Positions 24,646 to 36,800 of a DNA stretch of 64,000 nucleotides are shown in pieces (position 1 is the first letter of the stretch; each line of letters starts with the position of its first letter). The position numbers were made by a program, and so were the translations under genes. Source of the DNA: Buddleja alternifolia. Its lineage: Eukaryota > Streptophyta > Magnoliopsida > Lamiales > Scrophulariaceae. The notes beneath the pieces are model-generated. The model was not told where the DNA came from and made no database searches. It saw only the letters and a program-made list of their open reading frames with translations. Location of the stretch: positions 19,520,569 through 19,584,568 of the forward strand of contig CM033395.1 in the NCBI GenBank assembly GCA_019426215.1, written 5' to 3'.

Positions 24646-27600
24646 TCAAGTTGGAGCATAAATGTTTATCATGCCTAGCTTGTTACAAAGATAATCAATC
24701 CGAACTCCATTTAAAGCCTTTGTGAAAAGATCTCCTAATTGTTCTCCAGTCTTCACATACTCCGTAGTAATGAAATTTTGTTGCACCTTTTCACGAACGA
24801 AATGGCAGTCAATCTCAATATGTTTAGTTCGTTCATGAAACACAGGATTGGAGGAAATATGAAGAGCAGCTTGGTTATCACACCAAAGTTTTGCTGGTAT
24901 TGAGATTTTAAGACCCACCTCAGTTAATAACTGATATATCCACATTATTTCACACGTAGACTGAGCCATAGCTCTATACTCTGATTCGGCACTAGAGCGG
25001 GATACAACACGTTGTTTCTTACTTTTCCATGACACCAAATTCCCGCCAAAGAAGACACAATAACCTGTGGTAGATCTTCGATCAATTTTAGATCCTGCCC
25101 AATCGGCATCTGAATAGCACTCTATACGAGTGTGACTATGATTCTTATACAGTATACCTCGTCCAGGAGCTCCCTTTAAGTAGCACAAGATGTGTTCTAG
25201 AGCAGCCCAATGATGAACCGTTGGAGCACACATAAATTGACTCACAATGCTAACACAATATGCGATATCAGGACGAGTTACTGTAAGATAGTTCAGTTTC
25301 CCCACCAACCTTCTATACCTCTCAGGATCCTCAAATAAGTCTCCTTCATTAGTGAGCTGTAGATTAGGTGGCATCGGAGTACTGCATGGTTTAGCTCCTA
25401 TTTTTCCTGTCTCCGTTAACAGATCAAGTACATATTTCCTTTGTGATAAGAAGATGCCTTTCTTGCTTCTTGTTACCTCAACTCCCAAAAAATACTTCAA
25501 CGACCCTAAATCCTTCGTGTGGAATTGACTGTGAAGAAAAGACTTCAAAGATGATATTCCCATAACATCACTTCCTGTAATAATAATATCATCTACATAT
25601 ACAACAAGAAGAATAACGCCGCATGAAGAATGTTTATAAAATACTGAATGATCAGACTTACTCATATTCATTCCAAACTTTTCAACTGCTTGACTGAATT
25701 TGCCAAACCACGCACGAGGGCTCTGTTTCAAACCATACAGAGACTTTCGAAGATGACAAACTTTCCCATACTCCCCCTGAGCAACAAACCCAGGTGGTTG
25801 CTCCATGTAAACCTCCTCTAGTAAATCTCCATGTAAGAAAGCATTTTTGATATCTAACTGGTGCAAGGGCCAATCATGAGTGGCAGCCATAGACAAGAAT
25901 AACCGAATTGAGGTCAATTTAGCCACAGGAGAGAAAGTTTCAGAATAATCCACACCATAAGTCTGGGCATAACCTTTAGTAACAAGGCGAGCTTTAAGTC
26001 TAGCCACAGAGCCATCGGGATTCATTTTGATTGCAAAGACCCATTTACAGCCTATAGCCGTCTTACCAGTAGGTAAATTCACTAAATTCCAAGTACCATT
26101 AACATCTAAAGCATTCATCTCTTCTATCATAGCCGTACGCCAACCAGGATGAGACAAGGCTTCACGAACAGTTTTAGGCAAAGATACAGAATCAAGAGAA
26201 GCAACAAACGAATATGTAGAAGATGATAAATGATCATAGGAAACAAAAGAGGAAATGGGATATGTGCATTGGCGTTTACCTTTACGAAGGGCAATAGGAA
26301 GATCTGGATCAATGTTTGAGGGATCCGCTGACGAAGTAGAAACCGGTGCTGGACATGTAATAGGAGGATCCGGTCGTCTGGAATAGACATGATGAATGGG
26401 TGGACGAGATTGAGGGGGTGCTGCAGGAGCAACAATCGGCGTCTGAGAGGTAATGTGGTAAACCAACAAATCGTCATCCTCCCCCTGACTGGCATGAGGA
26501 TGAGAAGAGACCGGAAAGAAGGAGCTATGTTCCATAAAAGTAACATCAGCAGACACAAGATATTTGCTAAGACTAGGACAATAACATCGATACCCTTTTT
26601 GTAACCGAGAGTAACCCAGAAAAACACATTTGACTGATTTGGGATCTAACTTTGTAATATGAGGACGAACATCCCGAACAAAACAAGTACTACCAAATAA
26701 GCGAGGTTCAATAGGAAATAAAGATTTTGCCGGAAAAAGAATACTATAAGGGATCCCACCATGAAGAACAGAAGATGGCATGCGATTAATGAGGAAACAG
26801 GCTGTTGAGACAGCATCAGCCCAAAAGCATTTAGGGACGTGTGTTTGGAATAAGAGGGCTCTGGCTGTCTCAAGCAGATGTCGATTTTTTCTTTCAGCTA
26901 CGCCATTCTGAGATGGCGTGTCAACACAAGAGGATTGATGAAGGATGCCATGTTGAACCATATAAGTTTGAAAAGAATCAGAAAAATATTCTTTAGCATT
27001 GTCACTTCGCAATGTACGCACGGAAATATTAAATTGCGTTTTAATTTCAGCACAGAAAGCCATAAAATGGGTAAAGAGTTCAGACCGATTTTTCATAAAA
27101 TAAGTCCATGTCATGCGAGAAAAGTCATCAACAAAAGTGACAAAATATCGAAAGCCAGGTTTTGACATAACAGAACAAGGACCCCAAACGTCTGAGTGAA
27201 CTAATTCAAAAGGAGAACTGACTTTTTTATTAACACGAGGAACGGAAGACAACCGATGATGCTTGGCAAACTGACACGACTCACAATCTAAAGAGGAGAC
27301 ATTGTGAAACTGAGGACAAAGTTTCTTTAACGAAGGAAGAGAAGGGTGTCCTAACCGACAATGGGCTTCAAAAGGAGTTACGACTGCCGAGCAAGCAGTA
27401 GATCGGGGCATCTGTGCCTGAATATCCAATAGGTAAAGACCTCCTGATACATGTCCTTTACCAATAATCTTCTTCGTCACAAGATCCTGAAACAAGCAAT
27501 AATCCGGAAAGAAGGAGACACAACAATTGAGAGCACGAGTTATTTGGCTCACAGACAGTAAATTAAAAGAGAAATCAGGTAAACTTAAGACATGTGCTAA

Positions 27601-27918
27601 AGAAAGGGATGAAGTGGGATGAACAGTGCCGGTACCAAGAACATTTGATGTAGAACCATCGGCTAAAGTTACTTTGGGTGAAGAGGAGTGTGGTGTAAAA
27701 TTGGTGAAAATATTAGGATTACCTGTCATATGATCTGAAGCACCCGAGTCAATGACCCATTGTGATGAAGAGGAAAGGAGACAAGTATTTGGGGTACCTG
27801 ACTCAGCAAGTGCAATAATAGAGGGAGATGAAGTTCTCAATATTTCCTGATACTCACGAAACTGAGCAAATATATCTGCAGAAATAGTAACTGTCCCGGA
27901 CTCCTGTTCGGTACCCAT
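24646..27918 (-). CDS. copia pol polyprotein, intact, 1090 residues
   Basis: One uninterrupted frame. Domains in order: aspartic protease with DSGAS at residues 57-61; pre-integrase CRLGHPSL near 187; integrase with HSDVWGP, VDDFSRMTW and QNGVAERKN; RT with GCKWVF, LHQLDIKNAF and the catalytic YVDDIII; RNase H with YSDADWAG, SAESEYRAM and CDNQAA; an RTKHIEIDCHF tail. The stop at 24646 lies seven bases from the 3' LTR, so the polypurine tract sits inside the coding end. The start ATG at 27916-27918 yields about 50 residues before protease, which is too short for gag. It processes the element's own RNA and cDNA in virus-like particles. It could be active if gag is supplied by a relative. Confidence 0.93.
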   Translation of the reverse strand: MGTEQESGTVTISADIFAQFREYQEILRTSSPSIIALAESGTPNTCLLSSSSQWVIDSGASDHMTGNPNIFTNFTPHSSSPKVTLADGSTSNVLGTGTVHPTSSLSLAHVLSLPDFSFNLLSVSQITRALNCCVSFFPDYCLFQDLVTKKIIGKGHVSGGLYLLDIQAQMPRSTACSAVVTPFEAHCRLGHPSLPSLKKLCPQFHNVSSLDCESCQFAKHHRLSSVPRVNKKVSSPFELVHSDVWGPCSVMSKPGFRYFVTFVDDFSRMTWTYFMKNRSELFTHFMAFCAEIKTQFNISVRTLRSDNAKEYFSDSFQTYMVQHGILHQSSCVDTPSQNGVAERKNRHLLETARALLFQTHVPKCFWADAVSTACFLINRMPSSVLHGGIPYSILFPAKSLFPIEPRLFGSTCFVRDVRPHITKLDPKSVKCVFLGYSRLQKGYRCYCPSLSKYLVSADVTFMEHSSFFPVSSHPHASQGEDDDLLVYHITSQTPIVAPAAPPQSRPPIHHVYSRRPDPPITCPAPVSTSSADPSNIDPDLPIALRKGKRQCTYPISSFVSYDHLSSSTYSFVASLDSVSLPKTVREALSHPGWRTAMIEEMNALDVNGTWNLVNLPTGKTAIGCKWVFAIKMNPDGSVARLKARLVTKGYAQTYGVDYSETFSPVAKLTSIRLFLSMAATHDWPLHQLDIKNAFLHGDLLEEVYMEQPPGFVAQGEYGKVCHLRKSLYGLKQSPRAWFGKFSQAVEKFGMNMSKSDHSVFYKHSSCGVILLVVYVDDIIITGSDVMGISSLKSFLHSQFHTKDLGSLKYFLGVEVTRSKKGIFLSQRKYVLDLLTETGKIGAKPCSTPMPPNLQLTNEGDLFEDPERYRRLVGKLNYLTVTRPDIAYCVSIVSQFMCAPTVHHWAALEHILCYLKGAPGRGILYKNHSHTRIECYSDADWAGSKIDRRSTTGYCVFFGGNLVSWKSKKQRVVSRSSAESEYRAMAQSTCEIMWIYQLLTEVGLKISIPAKLWCDNQAALHISSNPVFHERTKHIEIDCHFVREKVQQNFITTEYVKTGEQLGDLFTKALNGVRIDYLCNKLGMINIYAPT

Positions 27919-28594
27919 ATGGTACTAATATCTGAACCCAATAATCGTGCCCACACAATCAGAGAATAGGACCAGAACCAGAAAATTGTAGCAACAAGAG
28001 AACCAAGAGGGCAGCGGAAGACAGCAGCACCACCACCAAAATTTTTTTTTTTTTTAGGCAATGAACAGTAATAACCAAATTGCAAAATAAATGAACAGTA
28101 GCCCGAAAAGCGATCGGATGTTGAAATTAACCTGCTGGAGGGACGCGAGAGTGACGAGCGATGCCGGAGAAGGAAGCCGGAATCGTGGAACTGTAGCACG
28201 CGCCCGTACGCGCCGGCGCGTGATTTAGAGCGAAAGGGACGACGGCGCGTGGGACCCACACGCAGCTCGGAACAGTGAACGGCGTTCGTAGAAAGGCCGA
28301 GAATGGGACGGCGATCCTTCCTGGAGGGGTGGTGAGATAAACGGAGGCCGCGACGGTGGCGACTAAAGTCGAAACAGTGGACGCACGCGGAAGGAATGCG
28401 AAGGCGCGTGAGCCTTACTCGCCGGCCGGTGGACTGCCGGATTTTGGGGATTGGGCGGAAATGAGGAGGTGCGTCTTCCTGGGGGGGTGGTGAGACAAAC
28501 GGTCACTTCGAACGAGGTGACCCGAAAAAGATGCAAATGTTGCACACTTGGGCAACCCAAAAAAAATTTAACCAGAATGTTCTAATTGAAACCT
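27919..28594 (-). other. GC-rich non-coding leader of the gag-less copia
   Basis: Lies between the PBS and pol ATG, where gag normally sits. It is markedly GC-rich around 28120-28520, with repeated GGCGCGTG motifs. A 28-bp direct repeat occurs at 28317-28344 and 28475-28502 with two mismatches. Frames on the minus strand here have no gag motifs. Confidence 0.65.
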
Positions 28595-28606
28595 GCTGTG
28601 ATACCA

Positions 28607-28761
28607 TGTAATAATGAAAGAACTTATTACATACTTCTGATATGAAAACAATAGTCCTATATATACACATGAACTACATCTAAAGGAAGAAAACATCTTC
28701 CTCACTTTAAGCAAACACTTTCCTACATTTATGCCTAAATATATGCTATATTATTATAACA
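28607..28761 (-). repeat. 5' LTR of the gag-less copia
   Basis: Identical to 24484-24638. Followed by TSD TGTAT. Confidence 0.95.
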
Positions 28762-28840
28762 TGTATTAAACAGTTAATTACGAGTATTATTCGTCACGTT
28801 GAAAATGCATACGGAAAAATGAAAGTTTTAATAAAATTTT

Positions 28841-30501
28841 GGGATAATTGCATAAAACCTCCCTGTGTTAACGAAATAGGCTAATCACCTCCTGTGTTCC
28901 TAAAAAGTTTGCAAAAAAGCCATTTTTTGTTAAAATGATAGAAGAAAATATGTGTTTTTTTGGGTAAATTAACACTATCTACCTTTTATAAAGTATGAAG
29001 AGTATATAAATGACAAAATAAGCATGTCAATAAAGGTGAAAAACATGAAAAACGCGCTCGTTTTTTAATGAAACATGGTTTTTTTGCGGCGAATAGCAAT
29101 TTACCTCCCTATGAAATTTCGAAAATGCAAAAAAACCCCCGTGAAACAAAAAAGGTCAATTTAACTCCTCGTAAAAATAATAATGAAGCAATTTTACTCC
29201 CTACGCGCGTCACTCGCGCATTTTGAGAGTGGTTATGATATTTTTTCCTTAATAAGACCATTTTACCCCTATTTAATAACCATTGGATCTAATTGATAGA
29301 GAAATATTAAAAATAGAGAAACTTTTAATTTTAATTTTATAAAAATATTAAAAACATAAATATATATATATATATATATATATATGAAAGCATATAAAAA
29401 CACCGCCGGCGTTCACCACCGCCTATGCCGTCGGCCCACCAGCACTGTTCTTCAGTCATCATTGCGCCGCCGATTTGCATAGAGAAAGGGGGAGGGGATG
29501 TCAGATTTGCATTTGCAGAGGGGGATAGATCCCCCTCTGTTGCAAAGGGTCTCCCCCTTTGCAATAAATCTGTAAAAACAGATTTATTGCAAAAAGGGAA
29601 TCTATTTTCCCCTCCTTGCACACAACCATTGAAGCCGTAGAAGGTAAATCTAATCGGCGGAAGAATGAAAATATAGTTGATGCAAGTATTTAAATTGGTT
29701 GATTTCTCCTAAAATCACAAGACTAGTTTCAGTGGGTATCCTGATAAATGATTATATATATATATATATATTTATGTATGTATGTTCAAAACAATTTGGT
29801 GAAAAGATTGTTCTCCCCTTTTTGCAAATAAATTTGTTTTTACAGATTTACAAAATCGGCATGAATTTGGTGAAGGAGTGGCACCGGCGAGATTTGATTC
29901 ATTTAAGGTTTTGAATTTTATGTTTTAGGTGGCGGGGTGCTTGTAGAGAGGCGGCCATGGCAGCTTGTGGCATGATTTGAAGATTGGGCTGTTGATTCCC
30001 GTGGGATGGAGTGGTTTCTGACGATTTGGCCGTGGTGCGACGAAATGGTTGCTGGGGAGGGCGGTGGTGGTGATTGGTGAAGATAGGATGATGATGGTGA
30101 GTGCAATATTAGGGTTTGAGTTTTGGGAAGAAGATGGATTTGGGGAAGAAGATGGAAAAAAAAAATGAATAAATAAATTTAAAATAATAAAAAATTGAAA
30201 TAAAATAAGAAAGTATGGTGTAGTTACTATTTGGAGATAAGGGTATTTTAGTCTTTATATTGCTAAAAATAGCTTAAATACGTGTAGGGAGGTCTATTAA
30301 ATTTACTCAGGGAGTTAAATTGACCTTTTTTGTTTCACGGGGTTTTTTTGCATTTTCGAAATTTCACAGGGAGGTAAATTGTTATTCGCCCGTTTTTTTG
30401 CACATTTTTTAGGAACACAGGGGGTGATTAGCCTATTTCGTTAACACATAATTTCTTTTAGTATTTTCGAAATAGTACAGGGAGTTTTATGCAATTATCC
30501 C
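28841..30501. mobile_element. Mutator-like element with long nested TIRs, 9-bp TSD
   Basis: A 1661-bp element. Nine-base target duplications TAAAATTTT lie at 28832-28840 and 30502-30510. Outer TIRs start GGGATAATTGCATAAAAC. A second, inner pair of inverted repeats (left about 29089-29178, right about 30300-30395, shared AATTTCGAAAATGCAAAAAA) gives arms of roughly 200-350 bp with insertions. The 9-bp TSD and long TIRs fit the Mutator superfamily. No MURA transposase frame is present, so it is non-autonomous. It ends about 375 bp before the VPS60-like ATG. Confidence 0.88.
29518..29592. repeat. Three consecutive palindromes inside the Mutator-like element
   Basis: 29518-29537 (GAGGGG...CCCCCTC), 29542-29562 (GCAAAGGG...CCCTTTGC) and 29559-29592 (TTGCAATAAATCTGT, a 4-base loop, then its complement). 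All could form hairpins. Confidence 0.7.
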
Positions 30502-30510
30502 TAAAATTTT

Positions 30511-30629
30511 TAACTAATCAACTAAGAAACCTCAAATTCCCAAATTGTGGAACTTGCTCATGCGGTCCGTGAAACTTTCAATCAAATTTTCTTATACTAG
30601 TATTTACGTGGAAGCTTCCTTAAATCCCT

Positions 30630-30677
<48 letters not shown>

Positions 30678-30876
30678 AAGATTAGACTTTTGAGATTCTC
30701 TCTATGCCCAAGGACTTTATCTTCCTTCATATGAATTGTGTATATATAGATACAAATTGATTGTAGATCAATTCAGAAATACTGATTCTCCCTGCAAATA
30801 AAAATATACGAAAGCAGCAGCAGCATCCCAAATCAACGCAGCCGAAGAAGAAGAAGGGAATAATTATTGGGTTAAG
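30511..30876. other. Upstream region of the VPS60-like gene with (AT)n tract
   Basis: Contains an AT dinucleotide run at about 30634-30674 and a CAGCAGCAGC/GAAGAAGAAG stretch just before the ATG that is probably 5' UTR. No separate gene is seen. Confidence 0.6.
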
Positions 30877-33800
30877 ATGAGGAGGGTGTTTGGAGTGAAG
30901 AAAGATAAAGAACCCCCTCCATCCGTTACCGATGCCTCTGATCGGGTTTCTAATTCCACTCAATTCTATTTTAATTATTGCTTTTCGATTTTTAGTATTG
31001 TGATTATACATGTATTCTTTTTAATTCTATATATATATATGTATGTATGTATTTTTCACTAATTGGTTTAGTGGTTGACCACGTTTGGTCTTGTGAATAT
31101 AATTTGCACTGTGTGTACTTATGCTTTTAAAAAAAGCAGAATATTTGTGTTAACGTTAGTATCTATGTTGAATAATTTGGTTTTCATGTGCTATTGCTGT
31201 GCACCGATAGGATTTTGGCAATTTTTGTTTAGTTGAGGATTTCCAGATGAATGTTTTTTATAACCTGAATCAGTGAATTACATTGCCATCAAAGGATGGG
31301 AATAATTGCCACACACTTAGTTGTAAAGTCATGATATAGCATTTTAAGAATGTCCATACTTAGGACATGTTTCTTCTAACAATCTTTAGGCTTTGACACT
31401 TCTTTGGATATGCATGAACTATGACTAGTATTTTGGGTGCATGTTTTTCCTTTGAAAAACAAACAAGAAGAATCTTATATATCTGAATTTCCTCTGCCAT
31501 GAGAATATATTTATTTCACAATCGTGTGATGGTAATTTTTGCATGGAAGCACAAATTTTGCATTATGTGATAAGTAAGAAAAGTAGGTTAACTCTCTACA
31601 TTTGGTATCAGGAGGATGAGGAGGGGAAGGAATAGGAAATGGGTACGGGTGTGTGTGTGTGTGTGTGTTAAGGTTCAAATACTTCACCTAGGTGACGGGT
31701 ATAAGAAACCCTAGAATTTGTTTCATATCATAAGGAATTCACTTACCCTTGTTTGGTAGGACATTAAAATGACAGGGGAGGGAGGTACATTTTGCTGTTT
31801 TTACCATTTGAATCCAAATCTTTCCTGCCCTCTAACGTTGGATAGATTAATAGGAAGGATTGACCTCCTTCCCCTTCATTTTCTATCAAAAAAAGGAAGG
31901 ATCTCAAACCCCTTCCTTATCCTTGACCTTGAGCAATCACCTCTTACCTAACACAACTTAAACTTTAAGAATTTTTCTTTTCTCTTATGGTTGGGAAATT
32001 GATTGGTATTTTGATTGTTTATGTAACTATATTCTTGTCATTTTGTCTTATATGAGGATTTAGTATTGTTGTTGGGGTATTTGGTATTTATTCATTTGGG
32101 TTGTAACCTGTATTTGGAAATGATTTTTTATTTCAGATCAATAAAAGAGGTGACACTGTCGAAGAGAAGATAAAAAAACTTGATGCTGAATTAGCGCGAT
32201 ATAAAGAGCAGATCAAGAAGACACGACCAGGTCCTGCGCAAGAAGCCGTCAAAGCTAGAGCCATGAGAATTCTTAAGCAGAAAAGAATGTAAGCTATAAG
32301 TCACCTCCTCTATCATTATTCCCCAGTCACAGTTTATAGTAGGTACTTCTTGCCAGTGATCTCCATATGTGATCTTCTGTTCATAATTGAGTTCGAGTCT
32401 GGGAATCCTCATAGCAGGTTGATTTGGGTGGTGATAGGTCTCCTTAAAATTTCTTTTTATATGTTGAAAAAGTTCATTTAGGAATCTTGTAATTTGGGGC
32501 ATCATTCAGTGTCATCAACATAATGTATTAGGTAACCATCACATAGATTGAGATAGTGATTGAAATTCGATATAGTATGCCATAAATCAAGAAATATGAA
32601 TTTATAAAATATGTCCTAATAGCTGATGCCAGTATGCAACACTTTAAGAATGTTATTTCAAATTAGGAACTCTTTCCACCAAAATAGTAGGTACAAGCAT
32701 ATTAAAGATGATAAGTGCGATCACTAAAATGAATTATACTTAATAAGAATTGCTGATAGGAACGACATAGCCATGAAACTGATTGTGATTTATCAAGCTC
32801 GAAGTTTGGAATTGTCATTTTCCGAAAGTAATACTGTATTATACTAAGAGGTTTATGAATAGTCTAGGGTCACTGGATTTGATCTGATTAAGTTTAGGAC
32901 TCTGATCCAGTGGTGTAAAGTGCTGCATTGTGTTTGAGGAGAATCTAGTAAAGGAGTAAAACTGCATACTTCCTTTGGATATTAGTCGGGGGAAGAGGTA
33001 TGTCTTGATGCAAATTATTGAAATTGAAAATGTCCATTGAGAATTCTTAAGCAGAAAAGAATGTAAGCTATAAGCCACCTCCTCTATCATTATTCCCCAG
33101 TCACAGTTTATAGTAGGTACTTCTTGCCAGTGATCTCCATATGTGATCTTCTGATCATAATTGAGCTCGAGTCTGGGAATCCTCATAGCAGGTTGATTTG
33201 GGTGGTGATAGGTCTCCTTAAAATTTGTTTTTATATGTTGAAAAAGTTCATTTAGGAATCTTGTAATTTGGGGCATCATTCAGTGTCATCAACATAATGT
33301 ATTAGGTAACCATCACATAGATTGAGATAGTGATTGAAATTCGATATAGTATGCCATAAATCAAGAAATATGAATTTATAAAATATGTCCTAATAGCTGA
33401 TGCCAGTATGCAACACTTTAAGAATGTTATTTCAAATTAGGAACTCTTTCCACCAAAATAGTAGGTACAAGCATATTAAAGATGATAAGTGCGATCACTA
33501 AAATGAATTATACTTAATAAGAATTGCTGATAGGAACGACATAGCCATGAAACTGATTGTGATTTATCAAGCTCGAAGTTTGGAATTGTCATTTTCCGAA
33601 AGTAATACTGTATTATACTAAGAGGTTTATGAATAGTCTAGGGTCACTGGATTTGATCTGATTAAGTTTAGGACTCTGATCCAGTGGTGTAAAGTGCTGC
33701 ATTGTGTTTGAGGAGAATCTAGTAAAGGAGTAAAACTGCATACTTCCTTTGGATATTAGTCGGGGGAAGAGGTATGTCTTGATGCAAATTATTGAAATTG

Positions 33801-36800
33801 AAAATGTCCATTGAGAATTCTTAAGCAGAAAAGAATGTAAGCTATAAGCCACCTCCTCTATCATTATTCCCCAGTCACAGTTTATAGTAGGTACTTCTTG
33901 CCAGTGATCTCCATATGTGATCTTCTGTTCATAATTGAGCTCGAGTCTGGGAATCCTCATAGCAGGTTGATTTGGGTGGTGCTAGGTCTCCTTAAATTTT
34001 GTTTTTATATGTTGAAAAAGTTCATTTAGAAATCTTGGAATTTGGGGCATCATTCAGTGTCATCAACATAATGTATTAGGTAGCCATCACATAGATTGAG
34101 ATAGTGATTGAATTTCGATATAGTATGCCATAAATCAAGAAATATGAATTTATAAAATATGTCCTAATAGCTGATGCCAGTATGCAACACTTTAAGAATG
34201 TTATTTCAAATTAGGAACTTTTTCCACCAAAATAGTAGGTACAAGCATATTAAAGATGATAAGTGCGATCACTAAAATGAATTATACTTAATAAGAATTG
34301 CTGATAGGAACGACATAGCCATGAAACTGATTGTGATTTATCAAGCTCGAAGTTTGGAATTGTCATTTTCCGAAAGTAATACTGTATTATACTAAGAGGT
34401 TTATGAATAGTCTAGGGTCACTGGATTTGATCTGATTAAGTTTAGGACTCTGATCCAGTGGTGTAAAGTGCTGCATTGTGTTTGAGGAGAATCTAGTAAA
34501 GGAGTAAAACTGCATACTTCCTTTGGATATTAGTCGGGGGAAGAGATATGTCTTGATGCAAATTATTGAAATTGAAAATGTCCATTGACCCATATCATTC
34601 ACCACTCTATGAGTCACTACTTTACAATTGTCAACTTGGTTTTGAAGACTGATACCATAATTATGCTATGCACAAACTTGTGCATTTCTATGGTTTAGGT
34701 AAATGGTTGAAGATATAAGAATAAATATGAAATATTCTATGAATGTCCAAAAATTTAACAAAATTTGATTAACTTCACGCCCTACTGAATGTTCTATTGT
34801 CACATTTTATTCATTATTGAAGATTTTCATGATTTTAAGCAGTTTCAGAAAACTTGTCTAATTTTAAGTCTTACGGAGCTTGGAATAAGGGTATGATGGT
34901 GGGTTTTCAAATTGTTTGTATTAGGTTTTTACTCCTAAATTTTTTGTCCTTGAAAAGTTTCAATAACTGTTACGTGTGATCTTACATTTTCTTATCTGGA
35001 TGTGTATCTTGTTTCTGTATAAATAAACAAGGCATTATCTATTATGTTTGATGTGATCAGTGTTCATAGTCAAGTTAATTTGACATCTTGCTCTTCTAGG
35101 ATTTTTGTTTTTGTTTTCTGTTAGTCATCTAATTGTTTGCTGTCATTAAGGCATGTTTCATGTGGAATACATGCACATTTCACCTGAGAATGATTAAAAA
35201 AGTTTACTCCTTGGAAAGAATCAATTAGGTTATGAATCTTTCTGTTAAGTAATTTCAGGTTGTTGTAGGAAGTGTTTACGATCTTATTGGGAAGCTGTTC
35301 CGGAGTTATATGTTACTGTTATCCATCTCACCTAGTGTTAAAATCTGATTCATGGTCATTGAACGTAGTACGTACGTATAGTAATCAATGATAGATTAAA
35401 TCTTGAGCTATATTGACAGTGTTATACACAGTCAAGAATCTCACATATTTCTTGAATTGGATAGGTATGAAGGCCAACGAGATATGCTATACAATCAAAC
35501 ATTCAACCTAGATCAAGTTGCATTTGCCGCCGAAGGAATTAAAGATGCTCAACAAACAGTATGTTTTAAGAGCTTATGTTCTCTACTCATGACTTTACTT
35601 TATACATCAATTAAAGGTTAAATCTTCTTGTTTCTGCTTGCAAATGGGGAAAAGAGCAATGGTAGTGAATTGTTCTTTCGTTTATGCATCCATGGTCTTG
35701 CACAATAAATTGTTTATGATTATGAACTGTGTAAAGTTAATAATTTTGATACTATGGCTTAGGAACGCTTGTCTTGCTGAATCTGAAGCTTATTGCTTTC
35801 ATAAGTCTAATAAAGTTAGGACATTTATTTGTTTTTTGTAAAATACGACTTAGATTAAAGATTTCAGTAACATGCATTATTGGATAAAAGGATTTTTGCT
35901 CTATTGTCATTTTATGTTGTATACGCCCATTTAAAGTTGGATATGGATTCTTGGTTGGTACATTTAGAAACTCACATGTTGTTTATGGATCGGGGTAATC
36001 AGTAACTAATTCTGCCATACATTTCCAGATGTCAGCCTTGAAGTCGGCGAACAAAGAGCTTAAAGGAATGATGAAAACTGTGAAAATTCAAGACATAGAT
36101 GTTTGTATCTCACTGCTGACAACTTTTTCTTATATGTCATAGGATATTTCATTGGATTATTTTTCATATATTGTCCATTGAATTTCAATTGTAGAACTTA
36201 CAAGATGAGATGATGGATCTCATGGATGTGAGCAATGAAATCCAAGAGTCCCTTGGTAGGAGCTATAATGTACCGGATGACATTGATGAGGATGATCTCA
36301 TGGGCGGTAAGAACCACTATGAACCCCCCAATATTCATAGAAAACCATTATCCACCAGATATTATGAGGACGAATGCCAACTATTCATGATTCTTCGCTT
36401 AGTAGCAAAGTATGATACAAGTGTGATTCTACTGCATATCTAATATGATTTGGGAATCTATACAGATGGTCAATTCCTGTAATTGTTTAGTTACCAAATA
36501 TTGATTGTTTCGATGTGTGGTTATTTGCAGGGCGATTGTTGTGTTGTGGTGTTTTAGTGGTTCTATTTTTTTTTTCTTCTCCCTAAAAGGAAATTGGTTG
36601 TTTGATGCAGAGCTCGATGCTCTGGAAGCAGACATGGGGTTCGAAACTGAAGGTGATGGAGTCCCTGCTTATCTTCAAGCTGAACCTGATTTGGATTCAG
36701 AACTCAACTTGCCATCAGCACCAACTGGGCATGCTCCAATGCCAGCTGGCAGAGCAAATATGCAGGTAACTTCATAACTCCCAGTAGACAAAAGGAGTTA

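Larger units (their letters stand above)
24484..28761 (-). mobile_element. copia element with identical LTRs, intact pol, no gag
   Basis: A 4278-bp element on the minus strand. The two 155-bp LTRs (24484-24638 and 28607-28761) are identical by eye. Target duplications TGTAT lie at 24479-24483 and 28762-28766. A polypurine tract GAGGGGGAG adjoins the left LTR, and a primer binding site TGGTATCACAGC (28595-28606) adjoins the right LTR. The pol frame is open for 1090 codons. The 688 bp between PBS and pol has no gag or zinc knuckle. Identical LTRs imply a very recent insertion. Without gag it would need particle protein in trans. Confidence 0.95.

Noticed and set aside
27837..28259. 140-codon minus frame overlapping the copia pol start
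   Set aside because: It overlaps pol in another phase and lacks gag motifs. It is long because the leader is GC-rich.
29337..29640. Frames on both strands inside the Mutator-like element
   Set aside because: Palindromic, GC-rich sequence gives mirrored frames. No domain is seen.
32191..34617. Minus-strand frames of 76-146 codons repeated in VPS60 intron 2
   Set aside because: They are repeated only because the 774-bp unit is repeated, they read antisense through exon 2, and no protein family is recognised.
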